Shown here in pieces: positions 6,767-14,395 of a stretch of DNA of 15,691 nucleotides; position 1 is the stretch's first letter, and each line of letters opens with the position of its first letter. The translations under genes and the position numbers were made by a program. Location of the stretch: NCBI GenBank assembly GCA_934168005.1, contig CAKPMN010000020.1:1-15691 (forward strand), given 5' to 3'. The DNA comes from an uncultured Bacilli bacterium (GTDB taxonomy: Bacteria; Bacillota_I; Bacilli_A; RF39; UBA660). Below the pieces are notes generated by a model. That model was not told where the DNA came from, searched no databases, and worked only from the letters and a program-made list of their open reading frames with translations.

Positions 6767-7981
6767 ATGGATTTTGAAGTATTAATTATGGGTAGTGATG
6801 CGAATGCATATTATATGGCAAGATGTTGCCATGAAGCTTATAATAAAAAAGCTCACTTAATAGGAGCTTATTATAGAGCTTTTACTAAATATTCTAATAT
6901 ATTGAATATTGAATATGATTCTTCTATATGGAGTGAAGAAGGATTTTTAAATGCCTTAAAAAGGTTTAGAGAAAGATATAAAGATAAAAAGATTTTACTT
7001 GTTGCATCTAATGAAACTTATGTTGAATTTATATCTAAAAATGCATCAAAATTAAAAAAAGATTTTTACTTCAATGTTCCATCTCTTAAGATTATTTCTA
7101 GTTTAATAACAAAAGAAAATTTTTATAAAACTTATTCTGATTCTATTTTAGATTTTCCTTCTACAGTTTATTATGATTGTAAAAAGCGTGAAAGTATAGA
7201 CATTAACTTTGATTTTCCAGTTATCGTAAAACCTTCTAATGTTATTAGCTATAATCATATTAGTTTTGAAGGAAAAAATAAAATATATAAAATAGAAAAT
7301 AAAGAGGATTTAGAAAAGACAATTAATATAATTTGTCATTCTGGATATAATGATACTTTAATTATTCAAGAGTTTATTCCAGGAGATGATAGTTACTTAT
7401 TTGACGCAGTTGTTTATGCGGATAAAAATAGTAAAGTAAAGCTTGTTTCATTTGCTCAAATTGGATTGCAAGAACATGCAAAGGCAATGGTTGGTAATGC
7501 GGCTATTTTAATTAATGGTAAAAACTATTATGATGGAAATGTAAAGGAAATGATTGATAAAATTATCAAATTTATGGAAAGTATTGGCTACAAGGGATTT
7601 TGTGAATTTGATATGAAATACGACGCTAGATGCAAAAAATTTAAAGTATTAGAAATTAATGCTAGACAGGGAAGATGTAGTTATTATATTAGTGCTTGTG
7701 GATATAATTTAATTAAAATTTTAGTTGATGATTTAATTATGAATGAAAATATTCCATTTTCTATTATAGATGAAGAAGTACTTTTATCTTTTGTTCCAAA
7801 AACTGTTTTAAAAAAATATGTAAAAAATGAAGAGTTTAAAAAGTATGCTTTGAAAAATTGGAGACACCATGTTGATCCTATGAAATATAAGAAGGATCAT
7901 AATTTACTTAGAAAAGTATTACTTTTAAAGATGAAAAAAAGATATTTAAAAGAATATAAGGAAGGATATTGGAGGCAATAG
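6767..7981 (+). CDS. ATP-grasp amino-acid ligase, D-aspartate ligase (Asl) family
   Basis: ATP-grasp carboxylate-amine ligase. By resemblance to the D-aspartate ligases Aslfm of Enterococcus faecium and AslA of Lactococcus, it would join a D-amino acid through its beta-carboxyl to the side-chain amine of residue 3 of the peptidoglycan precursor. Visible parts: N-terminal MGSDANAYYMAR (8-19); ATP-binding FPVIVKPSN (150-158, K155); IIQEFIPGDDS (199-209); FCEFDMKYD (278-286); and LEINARQGR (295-303) with metal ligands E296 and N298. No signal peptide or membrane helix is seen; the C-terminus is very basic (about residues 375-404). At 404 residues its length matches the family. Placement between the racemase and two amidotransferases mirrors the known D-Asp/D-Asn cross-bridge functions. 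The family call is good; the actual D-amino acid is not known, and MurE next door looks diaminopimelate-type. Confidence 0.82.
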   Translation: MDFEVLIMGSDANAYYMARCCHEAYNKKAHLIGAYYRAFTKYSNILNIEYDSSIWSEEGFLNALKRFRERYKDKKILLVASNETYVEFISKNASKLKKDFYFNVPSLKIISSLITKENFYKTYSDSILDFPSTVYYDCKKRESIDINFDFPVIVKPSNVISYNHISFEGKNKIYKIENKEDLEKTINIICHSGYNDTLIIQEFIPGDDSYLFDAVVYADKNSKVKLVSFAQIGLQEHAKAMVGNAAILINGKNYYDGNVKEMIDKIIKFMESIGYKGFCEFDMKYDARCKKFKVLEINARQGRCSYYISACGYNLIKILVDDLIMNENIPFSIIDEEVLLSFVPKTVLKKYVKNEEFKKYALKNWRHHVDPMKYKKDHNLLRKVLLLKMKKRYLKEYKEGYWRQ

Positions 7982-7982
7982 T

Positions 7983-9836
7983 ATGTGCGGAATAGTAGGA
8001 TTTATAGATAAAGAAAAAAAACAAACTAAAGATAAGATAATAAAAGATATGGCTGATATGATTAGTCATAGAGGACCTGATGGTGTTGGATATTATACAG
8101 ATGATACTATTGCTTTAGGTCATAGAAGACTTTCTATTATTGATTTATCAGGTGGTATGCAACCTATTTATAACGAGAATAAGACTAAGGCTATTATTTT
8201 TAATGGAGAAATTTATAATTATAAAGCTTTAAAAGAAGATTTAATTAAAAAAGGACATAAATTTACAACATCTACAGATACTGAAGTAATTCTTCATGGT
8301 TATGAGGAATATGGCGTTGATTTATTTCCTAATTTAAGAGGAATGTTTACTTTTGTTATTTATGATTTGAAAACAAAAGAGTTAGTTGGAGCTCGTGATC
8401 ATTTTGGAATTAAACCTTTTTATTACTATTTAGGTGAAGATGAATTCTTATTTGCTTCTGAGATCAAAGCCATGTTGGCTCATCCTAAATTCAAGAAAGA
8501 AGTTAATAAAAAAGCCTTGAAGATGTATTTAATTTTTCAATATTCTGTCTTTGATGAAACTTTCTTTAAAAATGTTTATAAATTAAAACCAGGACATTAT
8601 TTTACTTATAAAGATAATAAATTAGACATAAAACAATATTTTACTGTATCTTATGATAAGGTAGATAAACCATATCAAGAATATAAAAATGAATTAAAAG
8701 AAATACTTGAAGATTCTATTAAATATCATCAAATGACATCTGATGTAGAAGTTGGATCATATTTAAGTGGTGGTGTTGATTCTTCATATGTTGCTAGTGT
8801 AGCACGACCAGACAAAACTTTTTCTGTTGGATTTGATGAAGCAAACAATGGTAAATTTACTTTTAATGAAACAGTTTACGCTAAAGAATTATCAAAATTA
8901 CTTAAAATAAATAATACAAGTGATTTAATTAATTCTGATGATTTTTTTAATATTTTACCAACAGTTCAATATTATACAGATGAACCTCATGCTAATTTAT
9001 CAACAGTTCCTTTATATTTTTTATCTAAGTTAGCTAGAAAACAAGTTAAAGTTGTTTTATCTGGTGAAGGATCTGATGAAATGTTTGCTGGATATAATGA
9101 ATATTTAGAGCCAACAAGTGTTAAAGTTTATTTAAATGTTCCATTATTTTTAAGAAAAACTTTTGCTTCTGTTGCAAAGCCTCTTCCACATTTTCCTGGT
9201 AAAAACACTTTAATTAAATGCTCTAAACCTTTTATGGAAAGATATATTGGACATGCTTTCGTTATGGATGAAGAAGAAGCAAATGAAATATTATGTGATT
9301 CACTTAAAGATAATATGACTATTTCTGATGTACTTAGACCATATTATGAAAAGGTAAAAAATGAAAATGATGTAATAAAAAAGATGTATATTGATATGCA
9401 TTTTTGGTTACCTCAAGATATTTTACTTAAGGCAGATAAAATGACTATGGCAAATTCAATTGAACTTCGTGTTCCTTTACTTGATAAAAATTTATTTGAA
9501 TGTGCTAGAAAAATACCAGTTAAATACTTAGTAAAAGATAAGCAAACTAAATATATTTTTAGAGATATTGCTAATGAATCTATACCAGAAGAATGGGCTA
9601 AGAGAAGGAAGTTAGGTTTTCCAGTTCCTTTTTCTAAATGGGCTCGTGAAGAAAAGTATTACAGTATGATTAAAGAAATGTTTGAAAAAGATTACGTTAG
9701 TGAGTTTTTTGACCAGAAATTTATATTAAATTTATTGGAAGAGCATTATCATAATGTAAAAAATAATGGTAGAAAAATTTATAATATTTATGTATTTTTA
9801 ATATGGTATCAAAAATATTTTGTAGAAATGAAGTGA
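7983..9836 (+). CDS. asnB: AsnB-type glutamine-dependent amidotransferase 1, probable cell-wall amidation
   Basis: Two-domain enzyme that takes ammonia from glutamine and amidates an acyl-adenylated carboxylate. The N-terminal glutaminase has nucleophile C2 (MCGIVGF), HRGPDG (29-34), RRLSIIDL (48-55) and FNGEIYNY (73-80). The synthetase has the PP-loop SGGVDSS (262-268), GEGSDE (361-366), and the acceptor-side motif LLKADKMTMANS followed by ELRVP, then RRKLGFPVP near the C-terminus. At 617 residues it matches Bacillus subtilis AsnB, which amidates meso-diaminopimelate in peptidoglycan. It begins one base after the ligase stop, with GGAGG inside the upstream gene. It ends in TGA and overlaps nothing; the next gene starts after four bases. 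In this operon a wall substrate (diaminopimelate, D-Asp or D-Glu) is more likely than free aspartate, but free asparagine synthesis is not excluded. Confidence 0.92.
   Translation: MCGIVGFIDKEKKQTKDKIIKDMADMISHRGPDGVGYYTDDTIALGHRRLSIIDLSGGMQPIYNENKTKAIIFNGEIYNYKALKEDLIKKGHKFTTSTDTEVILHGYEEYGVDLFPNLRGMFTFVIYDLKTKELVGARDHFGIKPFYYYLGEDEFLFASEIKAMLAHPKFKKEVNKKALKMYLIFQYSVFDETFFKNVYKLKPGHYFTYKDNKLDIKQYFTVSYDKVDKPYQEYKNELKEILEDSIKYHQMTSDVEVGSYLSGGVDSSYVASVARPDKTFSVGFDEANNGKFTFNETVYAKELSKLLKINNTSDLINSDDFFNILPTVQYYTDEPHANLSTVPLYFLSKLARKQVKVVLSGEGSDEMFAGYNEYLEPTSVKVYLNVPLFLRKTFASVAKPLPHFPGKNTLIKCSKPFMERYIGHAFVMDEEEANEILCDSLKDNMTISDVLRPYYEKVKNENDVIKKMYIDMHFWLPQDILLKADKMTMANSIELRVPLLDKNLFECARKIPVKYLVKDKQTKYIFRDIANESIPEEWAKRRKLGFPVPFSKWAREEKYYSMIKEMFEKDYVSEFFDQKFILNLLEEHYHNVKNNGRKIYNIYVFLIWYQKYFVEMK
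8121..8164 (+). repeat. 44-base perfect direct repeat, copy 1 (in asnB copy 1)
   Basis: Identical to 9976-10019. It codes for HRRLSIIDLSGGMQP in the glutaminase domain, in the same reading phase in both genes. The flanking codons already differ by synonymous changes. Confidence 0.9.
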
Positions 9837-9840
9837 TTAT

Positions 9841-11667
9841 ATGTGTGGAATAGCTGGTTATATTGATTATAAAAATAAACCAACCAAAAAAGTTTTAAAA
9901 AAAATGACTGATCGTATAAGCTATAGAGGTCCTGATAGTGAAGGATTTTATGTAGATTCTAGATGTGCACTTGGACATAGAAGACTTTCTATTATTGATT
10001 TATCAGGTGGTATGCAACCAATGTATAATGAAGATAATAGTATTGTTATTGTGTTTAATGGTGAGATATATAATTATCAAGACTTAAGGGAAGAGCTTAA
10101 AAGTAAAGGTCATGAATTTAAAACAAATTCTGATACAGAAGTACTTGTCCATGGCTATGAGACATGGGGTGTAAAGTTAACAGATCATTTACGTGGTATG
10201 TTTGCATTTGCTATATGGGATACAAAAAGTGAAAGATTATATATAGCTCGTGATCAATGGGGAATAAAACCACTTTATTATTACTTAAAGGATGATGTTT
10301 TATTATTCGCATCTGAAATTAAAGCATTTTTAGACCATCCAGCTTTTATAAAAGAGTTTAATCCAAATATTTTGGCAAGCTATTTATGTTTTAATTCCAC
10401 TCCAACTGAAGAAACTTTTTTCAAAGAAGTTTACCGTCTTGAACCAGGCCATCAATTAGTTTTTGAAAATTCTAAATTAAGTATAACTAAATATTTTTCT
10501 TTAAAATTTGAAGAAACTGATGAAGATATGGATACAATTGTAAAGAAAATAGATAAAGCTATGAGAGATTCTGTTAAACATCATGAAATAGCTGATGTAG
10601 AAGTTGGGTCATTTTTATCTAGTGGTATTGATTCATCATACTTAGTATCTATTGCTAAACCTGATAGAACATATACTGTTGGTTACGATAATCCTAAATA
10701 TGATGAGATTTCTTATGCTAAAGATTTGGCTTCAAAGTTAGGTATTTCAAATACTTCTAAAAAGATTACTAAAGAAGAATATATGAAAAACTTTTCTAAT
10801 ATAATGTATCATATGGATGAGCCATTAGCTGATCCTTCTGCAATAGCACTTTATTTTGTTGCTGAGATAGCTTCAAAAGATGTTAAAGTTGTTTTATCTG
10901 GGGAAGGTGCTGATGAACTGTTCGGTGGATACAATTCTTATAAAGAAGAAGTAGATGCTTCTTGGTATATGAAAATTCCATATCCAATTCGTCATATTAT
11001 TTCTAATATTGTTGGTGTATTTCCATCTGTTAGAGGTTTTAATTTCTTGTATAGAAGAGGTAAAAAATTAAAAGATTATAATATTGGCTTAGGTAGGGTT
11101 TTTAAAGATAAGGAAGCTAAAGCTTTAATTAAAGTTAAAAATCAAATATCTACTAAAGAGATTACTAAGCCAATTTATGATGAATTTAAAAATAATTCAA
11201 CTATGGTTCAAAGACAAGCTATTGATTTTTATTTCTGGTTGGTAAAAGACTTTTTACATGCTGTTGATAGAAATACTATGATGTTTGGCTTGGAAGCTAG
11301 AACTCCATTTTTAGACATGGAGGTTTATGAAGTAGCTAGACATTTACCTGTTAGTGCTAAGGTGAATAAAACAACAACAAAACCAGCTCTTAGAGAGGCA
11401 AGTAAACTTGTTATTCCAAATGAAAGTTATAAAAAGAAAAAATTAGGTTTTCCTGTCCCATTGCGTGAATGGATTAGAGAAGATGATTTATATTTAGAAA
11501 TAAAAGATATGTTTGAAAGTGATATAGCTAAAAAATACTTTAAACAAAAAAAGATTTTGAAGTTATTAAATGATCATAAAAAGGGTAAGAGAGATTGTTA
11601 TAAACAAGTATGGACAATATATACATTTTTAGTGTGGTATGATGTATTTTTTAATGAAGGTGACTAG
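9841..11667 (+). CDS. asnB: AsnB-type glutamine-dependent amidotransferase 2, diverged paralog
   Basis: Paralog of the preceding gene with the same two domains: C2 (MCGIAGY), YRGPD (28-32), RRLSIIDL (48-55), FNGEIYNY (72-79), PP-loop SSGIDSS (260-266, first glycine replaced by serine), GEGADE, and KKLGFPVP near the C-terminus. The glutaminase halves are very alike. The synthetase halves differ: this copy has HAVDRNTMMFGLEARTP (473-489) where copy 1 has KADKMTM and ELRVP, and DEPLADPSAIALYF where copy 1 has DEPHANLSTVPLYF. All catalytic residues visible to me are kept, so both are probably active but may use different acceptors. The start lies four bases after the previous stop, with a weak ribosome site inside copy 1, so coupled translation is likely. 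608 residues. Confidence 0.92.
   Translation: MCGIAGYIDYKNKPTKKVLKKMTDRISYRGPDSEGFYVDSRCALGHRRLSIIDLSGGMQPMYNEDNSIVIVFNGEIYNYQDLREELKSKGHEFKTNSDTEVLVHGYETWGVKLTDHLRGMFAFAIWDTKSERLYIARDQWGIKPLYYYLKDDVLLFASEIKAFLDHPAFIKEFNPNILASYLCFNSTPTEETFFKEVYRLEPGHQLVFENSKLSITKYFSLKFEETDEDMDTIVKKIDKAMRDSVKHHEIADVEVGSFLSSGIDSSYLVSIAKPDRTYTVGYDNPKYDEISYAKDLASKLGISNTSKKITKEEYMKNFSNIMYHMDEPLADPSAIALYFVAEIASKDVKVVLSGEGADELFGGYNSYKEEVDASWYMKIPYPIRHIISNIVGVFPSVRGFNFLYRRGKKLKDYNIGLGRVFKDKEAKALIKVKNQISTKEITKPIYDEFKNNSTMVQRQAIDFYFWLVKDFLHAVDRNTMMFGLEARTPFLDMEVYEVARHLPVSAKVNKTTTKPALREASKLVIPNESYKKKKLGFPVPLREWIREDDLYLEIKDMFESDIAKKYFKQKKILKLLNDHKKGKRDCYKQVWTIYTFLVWYDVFFNEGD
9976..10019 (+). repeat. 44-base perfect direct repeat, copy 2 (in asnB copy 2)
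   Basis: Identical to 8121-8164, 1855 bases away. Recombination between the copies would remove one gene's worth of DNA and leave a single in-frame hybrid. The run may reflect gene conversion or simply strong protein and codon constraint. Confidence 0.9.
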
Positions 11668-11669
11668 TC

Positions 11670-12149
11670 ATGCAAGATTATGTATTTTATTGTGTTCCTA
11701 ATGAAACTGATGGTATAAAATTTTTCCCATTTGGGATTAAAAAAGGTACAAGCTCATCTCATGAAGACTATTTTAAAAGACTTTTAGATTTAGATACAAC
11801 TATTTTTAGTGATACTGATACATCTGGTGATTGGCCAGATGTAATGCAAAAATTAGCTATTAATGGCTATATGATGGTTGTCAATTCAGCTTGTGAGATA
11901 GAAAGATTGGAAGATAGAATGTACTTATTTTATTTACCTGGTAGACCAAGTTATGAACAATTAAATGAATTATCTCATATTTTAGAAGAAATAAAAGATG
12001 TAGATAAAGTAGTGAAAGTTTATGGTGATAATGATACTTTTTCATTTTATGACAAAGCAGGAATAGGTGGTAATGATTTAATAAAAATTTATTTGGCATA
12101 TCATAATTTTGAAAAAAAATCTAATAGAGAAAAAGTTATGAAGTCATAA
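11670..12149 (+). CDS. Unknown 159-residue cytoplasmic protein, last gene of the cell-wall operon
   Basis: No family is recognised. It starts two bases after the asnB copy 2 stop, with AAGGTGA about six bases before the ATG, so it is clearly part of the operon. The protein is soluble, with no signal peptide or membrane helix. It begins with a strand-rich MQDYVFYCVPNE, has an acidic stretch DTDTSGDWPD (48-57), a short hydrophobic strand NGYMMVVNSAC (65-75), FYLPGRPSYEQLNEL (87-101), then a helix with EEIKDVDKVVKVYGD and a basic end. There are cysteines at 8 and 75 only. Its position suggests a partner or regulator of the ligase and amidotransferase pair, but that is inference. The stop codon lies inside an inverted repeat. 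Confidence 0.82.
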   Translation: MQDYVFYCVPNETDGIKFFPFGIKKGTSSSHEDYFKRLLDLDTTIFSDTDTSGDWPDVMQKLAINGYMMVVNSACEIERLEDRMYLFYLPGRPSYEQLNELSHILEEIKDVDKVVKVYGDNDTFSFYDKAGIGGNDLIKIYLAYHNFEKKSNREKVMKS

Positions 12150-12156
12150 CTTTTTT
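12130..12156 (+). terminator. Perfect inverted repeat with T-run overlapping the end of the 159-residue gene; weak terminator or attenuator
   Basis: Bases 12131-12141 are the exact reverse complement of 12144-12154, extended by an A-T pair at 12130/12155, with a minimal loop and a T-run to 12156. The stop codon (12147-12149) is inside the right arm. The stem has only two G-C pairs. The fhs ribosome site follows within 10 bases and no promoter fits between, so read-through into fhs is likely and this may only lower its expression. Confidence 0.45.
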
Positions 12157-12171
12157 ATTAAGGAGGAATAT

Positions 12172-13659
12172 ATGTTAGAAGAAACTCTTAAAAATTATGG
12201 AATTGATAATTATATAATGTATGGTAAGGACATGGCAAAAGTTTATAATAAAAATGATAAAAAAGGGAAATTAATTTTAGTTACATCTATTAATCCGACT
12301 CCATATGGAGAAGGAAAAACTACTATTAGTATAGGACTTAATGATGCTTTTAAATTGTTAGGTAAAAAAAGTATAGTTGTATTAAGAGAACCTTCATTAG
12401 GTCCTGTATTTGGTTCAAAAGGTGGAGCAACTGGTGGTGGACTTTCATCAATAGAACCATCAGATAAAATAAATTTACATTTTACTGGTGATATGCACGC
12501 TATTACAACAGCTAATAATATGATAGCAGCGGCAATTGATAATTCTATTTATTTTGATAATCCACTTGATATAGATTTAGGAAACATTTATTTTAATAGA
12601 TGCATTGATATTAATGATAGAGCCTTAAGAAATGTAGAGTTATCTGTTGGAAATATTAAGAGATGTGAACATTTTGAAATAACTGCTGCTAGTGAATTGA
12701 TGGCTATATTTTGTCTTAGTAAAGATATTGATGACTTAAAATTTAGAATAGGAAATATTTGTTTTGGACTTAATAAAAAAGGTGAAATGTTGTATGTAAA
12801 AGATTTAAAGATAGAAAATGCTATTGTTTCTCTTTTAAAAGATGCATTTTTACCTAATGCTGTTTTGACAAAAGAGGGATCTTTGGCTTTTGTTCATGGT
12901 GGACCATTTGCTAATGTGGCACAAGGAACTTCTTCCCTGACTTCAATTGAAACAGCACTATCTTATTCTGATTATGTTATAACAGAGGCTGGATTTGGTT
13001 CAGATTTAGGTGGAATAAAATTTTTTGATATTATGGGAAGATCTGGTTTAGAGCCTTCTTTGGTTTGTATAAACGTTACTATTAGAGCTTTAAAGTATCA
13101 TGGATTAGGTTCTTTAGAAGAAGGCTTTTCTAATTTAGAATTTCATATAAATAACATGAAAAAATTTTCTAAAAATGTTTTAGTTGTTTTAAATAGATTT
13201 GCTGATGATGAACAGAAAGATATTGACTATTTGAAATCTAAACTCGATGATCTTTCTATTTCTACTTCTTATATAGAAGGTGGTATTGGATCTTTTGACT
13301 TTGCTTTGAAAGTTATATCTAAAGTAGAAGATAATAAGATAAATTATTTATATGATTTAAATGATACTTTGGATTCAAAAATCGATATAATGCTTAAAAA
13401 TTTAGGAAGTAATAATACTCAATATACGGATGTTGCTTTAAAAAAATTAGAAAAATATAGACATATTAATTACCCTATATGTATAGCTAAAACACCAATG
13501 TCTATTAGTGATGATAAGAAAAAATTAGGCTATCCAAAAGACTTTTCTGTTTTAGTTAATGATATAAAATTATGTAATGGAGCGGAATTTATCGTTATAT
13601 ATCTTGGAAATATACTTACTATGCCTGGGTTGACAAAAGATGCCAAGATTTATCAATAA
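12172..13659 (+). CDS. fhs: Formate-tetrahydrofolate ligase, compact form
   Basis: Makes 10-formyl-tetrahydrofolate from formate, ATP and tetrahydrofolate for one-carbon metabolism in the cytoplasm. Family motifs are clear: NPTPYGEGKTT P-loop (41-51), LREPSLGPVFG (71-81), KGGATGGG (83-90), INLHFTGDMHAIT (100-112), DINDRALRN, HGGPFANVAQG, TEAGFGSDLGG, IRALKYHG and TMPGL near the end. At 495 residues it is about 60 shorter than the usual 555 or so. The shortening is spread over the N-terminus, a loop after IRALKYHG, the segment normally reading WAKGGEGG, and the last 14 or so residues. The active-site blocks are intact, so it is probably functional. AAGGAGG precedes the ATG. It has no obvious link to wall synthesis and may be co-transcribed by read-through. 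No convincing terminator follows. Confidence 0.95.
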   Translation: MLEETLKNYGIDNYIMYGKDMAKVYNKNDKKGKLILVTSINPTPYGEGKTTISIGLNDAFKLLGKKSIVVLREPSLGPVFGSKGGATGGGLSSIEPSDKINLHFTGDMHAITTANNMIAAAIDNSIYFDNPLDIDLGNIYFNRCIDINDRALRNVELSVGNIKRCEHFEITAASELMAIFCLSKDIDDLKFRIGNICFGLNKKGEMLYVKDLKIENAIVSLLKDAFLPNAVLTKEGSLAFVHGGPFANVAQGTSSLTSIETALSYSDYVITEAGFGSDLGGIKFFDIMGRSGLEPSLVCINVTIRALKYHGLGSLEEGFSNLEFHINNMKKFSKNVLVVLNRFADDEQKDIDYLKSKLDDLSISTSYIEGGIGSFDFALKVISKVEDNKINYLYDLNDTLDSKIDIMLKNLGSNNTQYTDVALKKLEKYRHINYPICIAKTPMSISDDKKKLGYPKDFSVLVNDIKLCNGAEFIVIYLGNILTMPGLTKDAKIYQ

Positions 13660-13674
13660 AAGATTAATTTGATA

Positions 13675-13704
13675 TTGACTATTTTATTAATTGTTTGATA
13701 TACT
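13675..13704 (+). promoter_or_regulatory. Strong promoter of the pilin gene
   Basis: TTGACT (-35, 13675-13680), an 18-base spacer, and TATACT (-10, 13699-13704) with an upstream TG at 13696-13697 (extended -10). This is the best sigma-A-type promoter in the window. The start of transcription should fall near 13711. Confidence 0.75.
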
Positions 13705-13723
13705 AAGTGTGTAATATAGAGTA

Positions 13724-13731
13724 GGGAAGGA
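13724..13731 (+). promoter_or_regulatory. Ribosome binding site that fixes the pilin start
   Basis: GGGAAGGA lies seven bases before ATG 13739 but only one base before the upstream in-frame TTG 13733. The ATG is therefore the start, which gives the short MKQKG leader expected of a prepilin. Confidence 0.7.
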
Positions 13732-13738
13732 ATTGAAT

Positions 13739-14323
13739 ATGAAACAAAAAGGGTTTACATTAGTTGAATTATTAGCTGTTATCGTAATTTTAGCTGTTAT
13801 CGCATTAATCGCAACACCACAAGTATTAAGTATGATTGAATCATCTCGTAAAGGAGCTGCAGAATCAAGTGTACTTAGCTATGTAGATGCTGTTGAAAAA
13901 ACAATTGTTGTTAAATTAATGAATGCATCATCTGATACTAACTACAATCAAACATATGAAATTAAAGGTTTATCACTTACTAACGTAGTAGATGGAACTG
14001 TACAATTACCATGTTTACAAAAAGGAACAACAACTCAAGAAAATTATGGAGCTTTATCTGATGGTAAATGTGATACTTCAACTCAAGAAAATAATAAGAA
14101 GTATGTTTCATTTAAAATCGAAATTAAAGGTGATCAACCAGCAAGCGATGCAGAAAACAGAATTACAGTTACTAAAAATGTTGTAACAGAAGCTTACATC
14201 AAATTTAGTAAATACTATGTATCATATTTCTATGATAACGATACTGGAAAAACAACTTACTGTTCAACTGCTGATGGTAATACTTTCTTAACAAAAGATC
14301 AATGTAATACTAAAACAGCTTAA
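13739..14323 (+). CDS. Type IV pilin-like protein (prepilin with class III signal)
   Basis: Subunit of a type IV pilus, pseudopilus or competence-type filament. Leader MKQKG, then FTLVELLAVIVILAVIALIATP: cleavage by prepilin peptidase is expected after G5, giving N-terminal Phe and the conserved Glu at mature position 5, followed by one membrane helix (about residues 7-26). The remainder is a globular domain of about 165 residues with four cysteines (LPCL, GKCD, TYCS, QCNT), which could form two disulfides. It is transcribed alone, with its own strong promoter and terminator. Codons ATC, AAC and TAC appear often here and are scarce in neighbouring genes, which suggests high expression, so it may be a major subunit. 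No assembly ATPase, platform protein or prepilin peptidase is in the window. An alternative is a ComGC-like or minor pseudopilin. Confidence 0.92.
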   Translation: MKQKGFTLVELLAVIVILAVIALIATPQVLSMIESSRKGAAESSVLSYVDAVEKTIVVKLMNASSDTNYNQTYEIKGLSLTNVVDGTVQLPCLQKGTTTQENYGALSDGKCDTSTQENNKKYVSFKIEIKGDQPASDAENRITVTKNVVTEAYIKFSKYYVSYFYDNDTGKTTYCSTADGNTFLTKDQCNTKTA

Positions 14324-14341
14324 TAATTAGAGTATTAAATT

Positions 14342-14370
14342 AAAGAAATGCTTATGCGTTTCTTTTTTTT
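14342..14370 (+). terminator. Intrinsic terminator of the pilin gene
   Basis: AAAGAAATGC (14342-14351) pairs with GCGTTTCTTT (14356-14365), with one G-T wobble and loop TTAT. Eight T follow counting from the stem end. It lies 19 bases after the pilin stop and is the clearest terminator in the window. Confidence 0.85.
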
Positions 14371-14395
14371 GGTTATTATAATAAATGGTGATAAT

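Noticed and set aside
9834..9836. TGA read as tryptophan (genetic code 4)
   Set aside because: The gene ends here at the length and C-terminal motif expected of AsnB, the next gene starts four bases later, and tryptophan is coded by TGG everywhere.
11881..12099. Reverse-strand open frame inside the 159-residue gene
   Set aside because: Low-complexity His/Leu/Tyr composition mirrors the opposite coding strand, and no start signal is seen.
13660..13674. Terminator of fhs
   Set aside because: Only short AT-rich complementarity is present before the pilin promoter, with no stem plus T-run.
13733..13738. TTG start of the pilin gene
   Set aside because: The ribosome site is only one base away from it; the ATG at 13739 has correct spacing and gives a standard prepilin leader.
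14348..14395. N-terminal extension of the SDR gene from the upstream ATG
   Set aside because: It lies inside the pilin terminator hairpin, has no ribosome site, and the SDR fold begins normally at 14396.
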